From Curtobacterium sp. MCLR17_036 (GTDB lineage: Bacteria; Actinomycetota; Actinomycetes; Actinomycetales; Microbacteriaceae): 64,000 bases of DNA. This document shows, one piece after another, positions 23,924-31,685 of this stretch. Made by a program: the position numbers and the translations under genes. The stretch covers positions 3,534,001 through 3,598,000 of the forward strand of contig NZ_CP126269.1 of NCBI RefSeq assembly GCF_003234445.2, given 5' to 3'. Within the stretch, counting starts at the first letter, position 1. Each line of letters begins with the position of its first letter. Below the pieces are notes generated by a model. It ran no database searches. It saw only the letters and a list, made by a program, of their open reading frames with translations, and was not told where the DNA came from.

Positions 23924-24760
23924 ATGACAGGACTGCTCGACGGCAAGGTCGCCATCGTCACCGGCGGGACCAGCGGCATCGGTCTGGCGACGGTCGAACG
24001 ATTCGTGCAGGAAGGCGCCAAGGTCGCCATCGCCGACATCCAGGACGACCTCGGCGGCGCCGTCGCCGACCGCCTGGGCGAGGACGCCCTGTACGTGCAC
24101 ACCGACGTCACCGACGAGTCGGCGATCGAGGCGCTCGTCGCCACGACCGTCGACCGCTTCGGCAAGCTCGACGTCATCCACAACAACGCGGGAGCGCAGG
24201 GCGACCCGTCGTCGATCCTCGAGATCGGTTCGGCCGGGTTCGACAAGACCCTCGCCCTGCTCACGCGCTCGGTGGTGCTCGGACACAAGTACGCCGCGCG
24301 CCAGTTCCGGGCGCAGGGCACGGGCGGATCGATCATCTCCACCGCGTCCGCGGCAGGGCTGCAGGGTGGCTGGTCAGCAGCGGGCTACACGATCGCGAAG
24401 CACGCCGTCGTCGGCGTCGTCCGGCAGGCCGTCGCCGAACTCGCCCCCCTCGGCATCCGCTCCAACGCGATCGCACCGGGCATCATCATGACGCCGATCA
24501 TGGCGCGCACCTTCGGCGTCCCTGTCGAGGAGGCCGTGCCCTTCGCCGACTTCCTCGCCGACCGGCTCGGGTCGACGCAGCCGCTCCAGCGCACCGGGAC
24601 CGCCGAGGACATCGCGAAGGTCGCGACGTTCCTGGCGAGCGACCTCGCCGACTACGTGACCGGCGTGACGATCCCGGTCGACGGTGGCGCGACCGCCGTC
24701 ACGCAGGGCAGCTTCGCGACGGACGTCGTCGCCGCCGCGGCGGAGTACAACCAGCGCTGA
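23924..24760 (+). CDS. SDR family oxidoreductase
   Basis: A 278-residue classical SDR. The cofactor motif is TGGTSGIG (14-21), the specificity Asp is in VAIADIQDD (NAD preferred), HNNAGAQ is present, the catalytic Ser lies in ISTASAAGL and Tyr-Lys in AGYTIAKHAV. The C-terminus has YVTGVTIPVDGGATAV. The family reduces or oxidises alcohols and ketones; substrate unknown. The ATG has GAGGGAA upstream. It lies 70 bases after the TetR gene, likely one operon under the 23237 operator. Confidence 0.9.
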   Translation: MTGLLDGKVAIVTGGTSGIGLATVERFVQEGAKVAIADIQDDLGGAVADRLGEDALYVHTDVTDESAIEALVATTVDRFGKLDVIHNNAGAQGDPSSILEIGSAGFDKTLALLTRSVVLGHKYAARQFRAQGTGGSIISTASAAGLQGGWSAAGYTIAKHAVVGVVRQAVAELAPLGIRSNAIAPGIIMTPIMARTFGVPVEEAVPFADFLADRLGSTQPLQRTGTAEDIAKVATFLASDLADYVTGVTIPVDGGATAVTQGSFATDVVAAAAEYNQR

Positions 24761-24831
24761 CCGACACGGGACGGTCCCGGCCGCTGCGGGCACGCGGACC
24801 CGCCGCGGCCCGGGGCCGGTACGTTGCCCAC

Positions 24832-25047
24832 ATGGACGTCGACACCGTGAGCGCGAAGGTCCTCGGCACCGGCGCGATCATCCTCGGCCTCGTCTTCGTC
24901 GTGACGTCGGTCGTGCGGCTCTGGCGTCCGGACGCCGACGTGCTCCTCGTCGTGCTCAACGCCGCCCTCGGTGTCCTGCTGCTCGTCGTCGGGGTGCGGC
25001 TCTGGCGTCGTGCGCTCCGCGGCCGGCAGCGGAGGGACGACCGGTAG
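24832..25047 (+). CDS. Small two-helix membrane protein
   Basis: A 71-residue protein with two hydrophobic segments (LGTGAIILGLVFVVTSVV and VLLVVLNAALGVLLLVVGV) and a very basic C-terminal tail. I do not recognise a family. GC-rich inverted sequence at about 24777-24815 separates it from the SDR gene and may end that transcript. Confidence 0.6.
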   Translation: MDVDTVSAKVLGTGAIILGLVFVVTSVVRLWRPDADVLLVVLNAALGVLLLVVGVRLWRRALRGRQRRDDR

Positions 25048-25088
25048 CCCGGGGACGACGCGGTCGCTCCTGCGCAGTGACGTCCGGA

Positions 25089-25628
25089 TCAGGGTCGCCG
25101 ACGGCCGCCGAACGGTGCGTCCACGTCGTCGGGACGGCCACGCCGGACCGCAGCAGCGAGCACGGCGGCCCCGACGGTGACGGTGACCACGACGAGGATG
25201 CCGAGGGCCATCGCACCGGTCGACCGGTCCTCGTAGTTCGACCAGGGCAGCCCGAGCGCCCACTGCACCGCCGGACCGAGGACGAGCAGCACGCCGGCGG
25301 GGACGACGACCACGACCGCCTTCCGCACCCCGCTCCAGGCCGGCCGGAGGAGCACGACCGCCCCCGCGAGCGCGGCGACGGCCACAGCCCCGTGGACCCA
25401 GGACGTACCGGACATCCGCCAGCCGTCGTGCGCGAGCCAGTCCTCGACGGCCCCGACGGTCAGCTCCCACGCGAGCGGGTCGTGGCCGTGACGGCCGGAC
25501 ATGACGGGCAACGGCCAGCCGATGACGGCGAGGACACCCGCGAGCACGCTCACCGCACCGAGCACCACCGCCCACGCTCGCGGCCCGACCGCGGGTTCGA
25601 CGTCGAACTCCGGGATGCCCACGCGCAC
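25089..25628 (-). CDS. Putative membrane protein
   Basis: About 179 residues with four hydrophobic segments (AWAVVLGAVSVLAGVLAVIG; WVHGAVAVAALAGAVVLL; AVVVVVPAGVLLVLGPAVQW; LGILVVVTVTVGAAVLAA). There is an exposed region between the first and second containing HGHDPLAWELTVGAVEDWLAHDGWR. The family is not recognised. The start is unsure: GTG at 25628 or 25622, or GTG 25700 with an extra non-hydrophobic N-terminus; none has a strong ribosome site. Confidence 0.6.
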   Translation of the reverse strand: MRVGIPEFDVEPAVGPRAWAVVLGAVSVLAGVLAVIGWPLPVMSGRHGHDPLAWELTVGAVEDWLAHDGWRMSGTSWVHGAVAVAALAGAVVLLRPAWSGVRKAVVVVVPAGVLLVLGPAVQWALGLPWSNYEDRSTGAMALGILVVVTVTVGAAVLAAAVRRGRPDDVDAPFGGRRRP

Positions 25629-25734
25629 GAGGCTACTGCCGGCCCGGACGGACCAGCGGCGCGCGCCCTCCGCGCGCTGCGACACGGGCGCGTCCTGCAC
25701 GTCGGACCAGGTCGCGCAGCCCGCGCCGACGACG

Positions 25735-25774
25735 GACGGGAGGCACGGGTCGGGCCCGACCCGCGCCTCCCGTC
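25735..25774. terminator. Hairpin repeat 5
   Basis: A 40-base self-complementary sequence, GACGGGAGGC ... GCCTCCCGTC with inner CGGGTCGG/CCGACCCG and a single A/C mismatch. It lies 16 bases beyond the stop of the PPOX-family gene (25791), which it probably terminates. Confidence 0.7.
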
Positions 25775-25790
25775 ACCGACGGCGGAGCGT

Positions 25791-26288
25791 TCAGAGCTGG
25801 ACGGTGTCGTTCTCGATCGCGTCGCGCTTCGGCTCGCGCGTGACCGCGGCCCGGACCGTCTGGGCGACGAACGCGACCGTGCTGTCCGGACCCTCCCAGT
25901 ACTCGGCGGAGTCGGTCTCGATCTTCAGCAGGGTCAGTCCGGGGGTCTCGAGCTCCTCGGGGAACCAGGCGCGCAGGGGCTTCGACCACAGCGCCTCGGC
26001 CTTCTGGCGGTCGTGCACCACCGTCGCCCGACCGGTCACCGAGGTCCACGAGTGGCCCTTGGTGTCCGAGAACGACACGTTGACCTCGGGGTGGCTCCCG
26101 ATCTGCTGCACCTTGGCCGAGTCCTCGTAGGCGAAGAACCAGAGGTCGCCGTCGAACTCGGCTTCCTGCAGGGCCATCGGGCGGCTCACGTGGCGGCCGT
26201 CGGTGGTCATGGTCGTCAGCATCGCGACCTTCGCGTCGCTGACCAGGTCGGCGACGTGACGCTGTTCCGGAGTGGTGGAGTCGGTCAT
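25791..26288 (-). CDS. Pyridoxamine 5'-phosphate oxidase-like flavin/cofactor-binding protein
   Basis: A 165-residue split-barrel protein of the general stress protein 26/PPOX-like group. It begins VADLVSDAKVAMLTTMTTDGRHVSRPMALQ, then DLWFFAYEDSAKVQQIGSHPEVNVSF and VTGRATVVHDRQKAEALW. Relatives bind FMN, F420 or FAD and are often stress-induced; a catalytic role is not certain. The ATG has GAGGAG upstream. It is monocistronic, ending at hairpin repeat 5, and divergent from the TRAP cluster. Confidence 0.85.
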   Translation of the reverse strand: MTDSTTPEQRHVADLVSDAKVAMLTTMTTDGRHVSRPMALQEAEFDGDLWFFAYEDSAKVQQIGSHPEVNVSFSDTKGHSWTSVTGRATVVHDRQKAEALWSKPLRAWFPEELETPGLTLLKIETDSAEYWEGPDSTVAFVAQTVRAAVTREPKRDAIENDTVQL

Positions 26289-26422
26289 GGTGGAGCTCCT
26301 CATCGTGCTGCGGTTCCTGCCAGTCCACCACCGCGATGCCGTGCGCGTTGCGAGGTTCGACGGTCGGTGACGAGCCCGAGTCCCTTGACGTGTGCCGACG
26401 CTGCTGCTTTGCTCTATCAACA

Positions 26423-26441
26423 GATGCAAGAACGTTGCATC
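26423..26441. promoter_or_regulatory. Operator GATGCAA-GAACG-TTGCATC
   Basis: A perfect inverted repeat with 7-bp arms and a 5-bp centre, 36 bases before the TRAP permease start. A possible -35 TTGACG lies at 26385-26390. IclR proteins bind sites of about this kind, and an IclR gene sits in the cluster, so it is the probable IclR operator. Confidence 0.65.
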
Positions 26442-26476
26442 AGGTGAAATGACCCTCAACGGAGAGTGAGTCGCAC

Positions 26477-27823
26477 ATGGGTTTGGCCGTCTGGGCGCTG
26501 ATCGCCTACATCGGCACGATCGTGATCTGGAGCGTGGCGCTCCGCCGCGGTATCGGCGAGGGGATGGTCGTCGGGTTCCTCGTCGTCTGCGCGTTCGGCG
26601 GCACCCGGTTCCTCGAGCTGCTGGTGTTCGGGTTGCAGGACGCCTTCAACGAGGAGATCGTGTTCGCCGCGCTCGCCTTCACGTTCGTCGGGTTCCTGTT
26701 GGCGTCGACCGGGGTCATCGACCGGCAGGTCGAGATCCTCAACTCGTTGCTCGGCCGGCTGCCCGGCGGGGCCGGCTACGTCGCGACCGTGGGCTCGGCG
26801 CTGTTCGGCTCGGTCGCGCACTCCGGGTCCGCGAACGCGGCGACGCTCGGCACCGTCACCATCCCGTGGATGAAGCGGTCGCAGTGGCCCGCCCCCGTGG
26901 CTGCCACCGTCGTCGCGGGGAACGCCGGCAACGGCACGGTGATCCCGCCCAGCGCCTCGTTCTTCATCCTCATCGGTACCGCGACGGTCGCACCGCTCAT
27001 CACGATCGGCGAGCTCCTGCCCGCGATGTTCGTCGCCGCCGGGTGGTGCGTGCTGTGGCGCTTGATCGTCATCGCCTACTTCGTCCGTCGGCACCGCATC
27101 CAGCGCGTCCCGGCAGAGGACATCAGCCCCTTCCGCCAGTCCTTCCGACACGGGTGGACGTCGCTGCTCGTGTTCCTCGGCATCCTCGTCCCGGTGTTCG
27201 TGACGCTCGGCCCGAGTGGTGCGTTCGTCACGGACGCGCTCGGCGAGGACGCGGCCGACACCATCAGCATCGTCGTCTGGATCCCCGTGCTCCTCGGCCT
27301 GCTGGCACTGCTCCTCGGCCGGAAGAAGCTGCCGAAGGGCACCCGAGGGTGGTACGACTTCGTCGCGAAGACCGCGCCGCGCTACCGCGACATCGGTGCG
27401 ACCCTCGTCTTCGCGTTCGCCGGCGGTGCCGTGCTGACCGAGCTCGGGCTCGCCGACCAGCTCGCGGCCGTGCTCAACGGGTTGGACGCCTCCCCCGTCG
27501 TGATGAGCGTGATCGTCGCCGTGATGGTCGTGCTGGTCGCCGGCCCGCTCAGCTCCACCGCGACCATCGCCACGATCGGCGGCATCGGCTTCAGCGTCCT
27601 CGTCGTCGCCGGTGTCGACCCCGTGCTGGCCGCCTGCGTCGTCCTGGTGGCGGCCTCGACCGAGGGAGCCTCGCCGCCCGGAGCGTCGGCCATCTACATC
27701 GCGACCGGGATCGCGGGGGTCAACCCGGTGAAGACCTTCGTCCCGCTCGTGGTCCTGTACGTCGTCCCCATCCTGCTCATCGCCGCGCTCATCGGGCCGG
27801 GCTGGCTGCCCGTCCCCCACTGA
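26477..27823 (+). CDS. TRAP transporter large permease (DctM-like)
   Basis: A 448-residue protein with about 12 membrane segments. Conserved TRAP-M stretches are HSGSANAATLGTVTIPWMKR followed by GNAGNGTVIPPSASF, and in the second half GPLSSTATIATIGGIGFSVL and STEGASPPGASAIYIATGI. TRAP transporters use Na+ gradients to import carboxylates delivered by a periplasmic binding protein. No binding-protein gene is present in this cluster. GGAGAG precedes the ATG. It is first in an apparent operon with 27855, 28121, 28805 and 29594. Confidence 0.85.
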   Translation: MGLAVWALIAYIGTIVIWSVALRRGIGEGMVVGFLVVCAFGGTRFLELLVFGLQDAFNEEIVFAALAFTFVGFLLASTGVIDRQVEILNSLLGRLPGGAGYVATVGSALFGSVAHSGSANAATLGTVTIPWMKRSQWPAPVAATVVAGNAGNGTVIPPSASFFILIGTATVAPLITIGELLPAMFVAAGWCVLWRLIVIAYFVRRHRIQRVPAEDISPFRQSFRHGWTSLLVFLGILVPVFVTLGPSGAFVTDALGEDAADTISIVVWIPVLLGLLALLLGRKKLPKGTRGWYDFVAKTAPRYRDIGATLVFAFAGGAVLTELGLADQLAAVLNGLDASPVVMSVIVAVMVVLVAGPLSSTATIATIGGIGFSVLVVAGVDPVLAACVVLVAASTEGASPPGASAIYIATGIAGVNPVKTFVPLVVLYVVPILLIAALIGPGWLPVPH

Positions 27824-27854
27824 ACCCGTCCCCACCGATCGGAAGGACTGCACC

Positions 27855-28124
27855 ATGGCAGACCCCACGGGACCCACGACGGGTCCGACCCGGAAGCGCA
27901 TCGCCACCGGCATGACGGCCGTGTTCGTCGTCCTGCTCGTCTCGATGCTCGCGCTCGGCACCGTCATGGTGCTGCTGCAGCTCGTCGGCGTCCTGGTCCT
28001 CGACGCCGCGCTCGTCTCCGCGGCCGCAGCCGCCCTCGCCCCGTGGACGTTCGGGGTCGGCGGCGCCCTCGGCATCTGGACCCTGCTCCTCGCCTACGCA
28101 CACGGATGGAAGTCGAACGAATGA
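27855..28124 (+). CDS. Short TRAP small-permease-like membrane protein
   Basis: An 89-residue protein with two strongly hydrophobic segments (AVFVVLLVSMLALGTVMVLLQLV, and ALAPWTFGVGGALGIWTLLLAY). Its place after the large permease suggests the DctQ role, but DctQ proteins normally have four helices and about 150-190 residues. It is therefore either a reduced form or an unrelated partner. Its TGA overlaps the next ATG. Confidence 0.6.
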   Translation: MADPTGPTTGPTRKRIATGMTAVFVVLLVSMLALGTVMVLLQLVGVLVLDAALVSAAAAALAPWTFGVGGALGIWTLLLAYAHGWKSNE

Positions 28125-28771
28125 CCGAGCACACCCAGCACACCGAGCACACCGGGCACACCGAGCACACCGAGCCCACCGTCACCCAGGACGTCGTCGA
28201 CCGGCTCGGCGCCCTGCCGGTCGCGAACATCGGCGACGCCATGCAGCGCCTCGGCGTCGTGGACGCCGAGATCGGGCCCGTCTGGCGCGGTGCGCGCACC
28301 GCCGGGACCGCGCGCACCGTCGAGGTCGCGGGCGGCGACAACGCCGGCGTCCACGAGGCGCTCGACACCCTGCGGCCGGGCGACGTCCTCGTCGTGAACG
28401 GCCACGCCGTCCGTGACCGCGCCCTGGTCGGCGAGCTCATCGCGGAGCGCCTCCGCGCACGCGGGTGCGTCGGACTCGTCGTCGACGGCGCCGTCCGCGA
28501 CGTCGGCGACCTCGAGGAGATCGGCTTCCCGGTGTTCGCCCGCGCCGTCACCCCCGCCGGCCCCTACCGCAACGGACCCTTCCGCGTCGGGCTGCCGGTG
28601 GCGATCGGCGGTGTCGTCGTCCACCCCGGCGACGTCGTCGTGGCCGACGGGGACGGCGTCGCGGTGGTGCCCGCAGCCGAGGCCGCCGAGGTGCTCACCC
28701 GAGCAGAGGCGAAGCACGCCGACGAGACCCGGATCCGCGACGAGATCGTCGCCGCGTCGAGGTCCGAGTGA
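28121..28771 (+). CDS. RraA/HMG aldolase family protein
   Basis: A 216-residue RraA-fold protein. It has VANIGDAMQRLGV, GDVLVVNGHAVRDRALVGEL, the metal/substrate block GLVVDGAVRDVGDLEEIGFPVF and VVVHPGDVVVADGDGVAVVP. Members with the DG-x-RD signature are divalent-metal aldolases or decarboxylases acting on 4-hydroxy-4-methyl- or 4-carboxy-4-hydroxy-2-oxoacids. With a carboxylate transporter and a dehydrogenase beside it, a catabolic aldolase is more likely than an RNase E regulator. The N-terminus is an odd repeat (HTEHTGHTEHTE) rich in His, Thr and Glu, encoded by a CACACCGAG tandem repeat. The start overlaps the previous stop as ATGA. Confidence 0.85.
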   Translation: MTEHTQHTEHTGHTEHTEPTVTQDVVDRLGALPVANIGDAMQRLGVVDAEIGPVWRGARTAGTARTVEVAGGDNAGVHEALDTLRPGDVLVVNGHAVRDRALVGELIAERLRARGCVGLVVDGAVRDVGDLEEIGFPVFARAVTPAGPYRNGPFRVGLPVAIGGVVVHPGDVVVADGDGVAVVPAAEAAEVLTRAEAKHADETRIRDEIVAASRSE

Positions 28772-28804
28772 CGGTGCGGCGAGACGGTCCGCCACAATGG
28801 CGTC

Positions 28805-29560
28805 ATGGCAACCGACGGGCAGACCTCCCAGCCGACGGTCCGCAGCGTCGAACGTGCGCTCGACGTGCTCGAACTCCTCGAGCGGAGCGCCCGCCCGCTC
28901 CGGCTGGTCGACCTGAGCCGGGGCACGGGCCTGCACGCCGCCACGGCGCTGCGCATCGTCGGTGTACTGCAGCGCCGCGGCCTGGTGCAGCACGACGGCG
29001 GGGAGTACCGACTGGGAGCGGGAGCGCTCGGTCTGGCGCACGGCTACCTCGTCGGCGACCCGCTCACGACCCGGGCACGCGGTGTGCTCCAGCAGCTCGC
29101 CGACTCCACGCACCTCACGACGTCGCTCTACGTGCGCACCGGCGAGGAGCGCATCCTCACCGCGCGCGTCGACGGCCGGGACCCGTTGCGCTACCAGTTG
29201 CCGGTCGGTCGGCGGCTCCCCCTGGTGGTCGGCGCCGGCAAGACGATCCTCGCCTTCACGACGCCGGAGGAACGCGACGACATCCTCGCGCGCCACGGCG
29301 ACACGTCGGACGCGAACGGCCGCACGGTGCCCGCGGACGAGCTGCGCTCGTCGCTCGACGCGATCCACCGGGACGGCTTCCACGTCTCGATCGCCGAGCG
29401 TGACGTCGCCGTCGCCGCGGTCAGCGCGCCGGTCTTCGACCAGCGCGGAGCCGTGATCGGATCCGTCTCGGCGTCCGGTCCGGCAGAACACAACGACAGA
29501 GCGGGACTGGAGGCACTGGTCCCGGAGGTCCGTCGGGCCGCGCAGGCGGTCGGTCGGTAG
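28805..29560 (+). CDS. IclR family regulator
   Basis: A 251-residue IclR protein. The N-terminal winged helix (SVERALDVLELLERSARPLRLVDLSRGTGL, ATALRIVGVLQRRGLV) is followed by the effector domain (VRTGEERILTARVDG, GAGKTILAF, AVSAPVFDQRGAVIGSVSASGPA). It probably senses the carboxylate or an intermediate handled by the cluster, and acts at the GATGCAA dyad 26423-26441. Confidence 0.92.
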   Translation: MATDGQTSQPTVRSVERALDVLELLERSARPLRLVDLSRGTGLHAATALRIVGVLQRRGLVQHDGGEYRLGAGALGLAHGYLVGDPLTTRARGVLQQLADSTHLTTSLYVRTGEERILTARVDGRDPLRYQLPVGRRLPLVVGAGKTILAFTTPEERDDILARHGDTSDANGRTVPADELRSSLDAIHRDGFHVSIAERDVAVAAVSAPVFDQRGAVIGSVSASGPAEHNDRAGLEALVPEVRRAAQAVGR

Positions 29561-29593
29561 GAAGCGAGCCACGGCTCGCAGGAGAGGAACACC

Positions 29594-30358
29594 ATGCGAG
29601 TCGGGTTCATCGGTCTCGGCGAGGCCGGGTCCATCTACGCGGCGGCCGTCGTCGCCGCCGGTCACGAGGTCCGGGGCTTCGACCCCGCCCCCGCACCGGC
29701 TCCGGACGGCGTCGAGCGGCTCGGCTCCGTCGGCGAGGTCGTCGCCGCCAGCGAGCTGACGATCGTCCTGACCGGAGCCGCCCTCAGCCGCTCGATCGCG
29801 GAGGACGCCGCGCGGGCGATCACCCCCGGCGCGGTCTACGCGGACTTCACGACCGCCTCGCCCGAGGACATGGTCACCGCGGAGCAGGGCATCGTCGCGG
29901 CCGGTGGTCGGTTCGCGGACGTCGCGATCCTCGGCCCGGTACCGCTCAAGGGCGCCGCGACGGAGACGATCGTGTCCGGCGGGGCAGCGGACGTCGTCGG
30001 GGAGCTGCTCACCTCGCTCGGGTCCGACGTCGAGCACGTCGACGGCCCGGCCGGTACCGCGACCTCGCGGAAGCTGCTGCGGAGCGTGCTCATGAAGAGC
30101 CTGGCGACCGTCGTCGTCGAGGCACTCGAGGCCGGCCGCGCCGCGGGCTGCGAGGACTGGGTGCACGCGCAGATCGCGGCGCAGCTCTCCGGGGACGCCG
30201 ACGCGAAGATCGAGCGGTACGAGTCGGGCAGCCGGAAGCACGCCGTGCGACGGGCGCACGAGATGCAGTCCGTGTCGGAGTACCTCGAGCGCCTCGGCGT
30301 GCGCCCCGAGATGTCGGCCGCGTCGCGCCGGGTGCTCGAGCGGCTCGCCGCCGCGTAG
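29594..30358 (+). CDS. NAD-binding 6-phosphogluconate dehydrogenase-like oxidoreductase
   Basis: A 254-residue beta-hydroxyacid dehydrogenase relative. The Rossmann motif is RVGFIGLGEAGSIYA, and the substrate-type motif DVAILGPVPLKGA replaces the usual DAPVSGG. A helical C-terminal half containing SRKLLRSVLMKSLATVVVEALEAGRAAG resembles DUF1932, with the catalytic Lys expected in RKLLRS. It probably oxidises or reduces the hydroxyacid or keto acid related to the RraA reaction. It ends just before hairpin repeat 6. Confidence 0.82.
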   Translation: MRVGFIGLGEAGSIYAAAVVAAGHEVRGFDPAPAPAPDGVERLGSVGEVVAASELTIVLTGAALSRSIAEDAARAITPGAVYADFTTASPEDMVTAEQGIVAAGGRFADVAILGPVPLKGAATETIVSGGAADVVGELLTSLGSDVEHVDGPAGTATSRKLLRSVLMKSLATVVVEALEAGRAAGCEDWVHAQIAAQLSGDADAKIERYESGSRKHAVRRAHEMQSVSEYLERLGVRPEMSAASRRVLERLAAA

Positions 30359-30437
30359 CGGCCAGCGCCGGCGACGAGTAGCGGGTCCCCTCCGGCGCGG
30401 TCACCGCGTGCGGCGCGGCGTTCGCGACGTGCCGGGA

Positions 30438-30485
30438 GGCGGACGGGAGGCGCGGGTCGGGCCCGACCCGCGCCTCCCGTCCGCC
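30438..30485. terminator. Hairpin repeat 6 (perfect 48-bp palindrome)
   Basis: The 24-base left half GGCGGACGGGAGGCGCGGGT(CGGG) is exactly complementary to the right half at 30462-30485, with no mismatch and no loop. It lies between convergent genes ending at 30358 and 30492, so it can terminate both. It is the best-preserved member of the hairpin family. Confidence 0.8.
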
Positions 30486-30491
30486 CTCGGT

Positions 30492-31205
30492 TCAGCCCGC
30501 CAAGGCTGCCGCGATGCGCGCGTCGCGCGTGCCGGGCTGGTCCGTCAGCGCCGTCTTGACGAACTCGGACCACGGGTCGACGAGCACCTCGGTCGCGTCG
30601 GACTCGACGCCGGCGAGGACGGCGTCGACGACCGCCTGCGGGCTGACCTTCGGTCCGTCCCATCCGCGGGTGATGTCGGTGTCCGCGGCACCCAGGTGCA
30701 CCGCGGTCACGAGGGTGCCCTGTTCGGCGAGCTCGAGCCGGGCGCTGTTCGTCAGCGCCCACTCCGCCGCCTTGGCTGCGTGGTACGCACCCGCGCCCCG
30801 GGTGCTGAACCAGCTCAGGGCGGAGAGGACGTTGACCGCTGCTCCCCCGCCGTTCCGACCCAGCACCGGCGCGAAGGCCCGGAGCATCGACGCGGTGCCC
30901 CAGAAGTGCGTGTCCATCTCACGGTGCGCGAGCTCGAGGTCCCCCGTCACGAGGTCGGCGCCCGTCGAGATGCCGGCGTTGTTCACGAGCAGGGTGGTGT
31001 CGCCGGCGCGGGCCGCGGCGGCGGCCACCTGGTCGGCGTCGGTGATGTCGAGCGGCAGCGCGACGACCCCCTCGAGGTCGATCGACTCCGGTCGACGGGC
31101 GGTCGCGTAGACGGTCGCGCCGCGCTCGACGAGCTGGCGGGCGAACTCGCGGCCGAGGCCCCGGTTCGCGCCGGTGACGAGGGCGACTGCTCCGCTGATC
31201 TGCAT
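30492..31205 (-). CDS. SDR family oxidoreductase, MerR-controlled
   Basis: A 237-residue short-chain dehydrogenase: TGANRGLG cofactor motif, LPLDITD, LVNNAGIS, catalytic Ser in NVLSALSW and Tyr-Lys in GAYHAAKAA. The C-terminus ends DARIAAALAG. The ATG has GGAAGGACC upstream. It is divergent from a MerR regulator, with a textbook MerR-type promoter between them, so it is likely induced by a small-molecule stress sensed by MerR. Confidence 0.9.
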   Translation of the reverse strand: MQISGAVALVTGANRGLGREFARQLVERGATVYATARRPESIDLEGVVALPLDITDADQVAAAAARAGDTTLLVNNAGISTGADLVTGDLELAHREMDTHFWGTASMLRAFAPVLGRNGGGAAVNVLSALSWFSTRGAGAYHAAKAAEWALTNSARLELAEQGTLVTAVHLGAADTDITRGWDGPKVSPQAVVDAVLAGVESDATEVLVDPWSEFVKTALTDQPGTRDARIAAALAG

Positions 31206-31245
31206 GGTGGTGGTCCTTCCGTGTGGGTTGTACCGTGACCGTAGG

Positions 31246-31265
31246 ACCTGACACCAGTGTCAGGT
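31246..31265. promoter_or_regulatory. MerR operator within an over-long promoter spacer
   Basis: ACCTGACACCAGTGTCAGGT is a perfect 20-bp palindrome. On the minus strand it lies between a -35 TTGCAC and a -10 TACGGT spaced by 20 bp instead of 17, the hallmark of MerR-activated promoters, directed at the SDR gene. Confidence 0.82.
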
Positions 31266-31294
31266 GCAAGAGCGGAGCCACGAGGAGGGCCGGC

Positions 31295-31669
31295 ATGCGG
31301 ATCGGGGAACTCGCCGAGGCGACCGGAGCGAGCGTGCGGTCGCTCCGCTACTACGAGCAGCAGGGGCTGCTGCGGTCGGAACGGACCGGTGGCGGCCAGC
31401 GTGACTACGGGGACGCCGCCGTCGCGTACGTCGAACTGATCCGGCACTGCCTGCGCGCCGGACTGCCGACGAAGGTGATCGCCGAGATCATGCCCTGCAT
31501 GCGCAGCGGCCGGACGACCGCCGCGCAGCGGTCGCTGCTGCAGGGGGAACGCGCCAGGCTCGCGACGCAGATCGCCGAGCTCACCGAGCTGCAGGACCGC
31601 CTCGACCGCTTCATCGACGATGCCGAGGTCCGGGCCGAGCCGGTCGGGGCAGAGCCCTCGGTGGCCTGA
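31295..31669 (+). CDS. MerR family regulator
   Basis: A 124-residue MerR protein. It starts MRIGELAEATGASVRSLRYYEQQGLL, the standard winged helix, followed by RLRL-type GGGQRDYGDAAVAYVELI and a coiled-coil dimer helix (QGERARLATQIAELTELQDRLDRFI). The C-terminal effector region is minimal, and the Met-Arg-Cys pattern of metal sensors is absent. ATG at 31295 has GAGGAGG upstream. It is the evident activator of the divergent SDR gene. Confidence 0.92.
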   Translation: MRIGELAEATGASVRSLRYYEQQGLLRSERTGGGQRDYGDAAVAYVELIRHCLRAGLPTKVIAEIMPCMRSGRTTAAQRSLLQGERARLATQIAELTELQDRLDRFIDDAEVRAEPVGAEPSVA

Positions 31670-31685
31670 GCGTCCCCGTCGGGCG

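Noticed and set aside
28121..28183. CACACCGAG tandem unit as a CRISPR-like array
   Set aside because: The repeats are 9 bases, lie inside a coding start and have no spacers.
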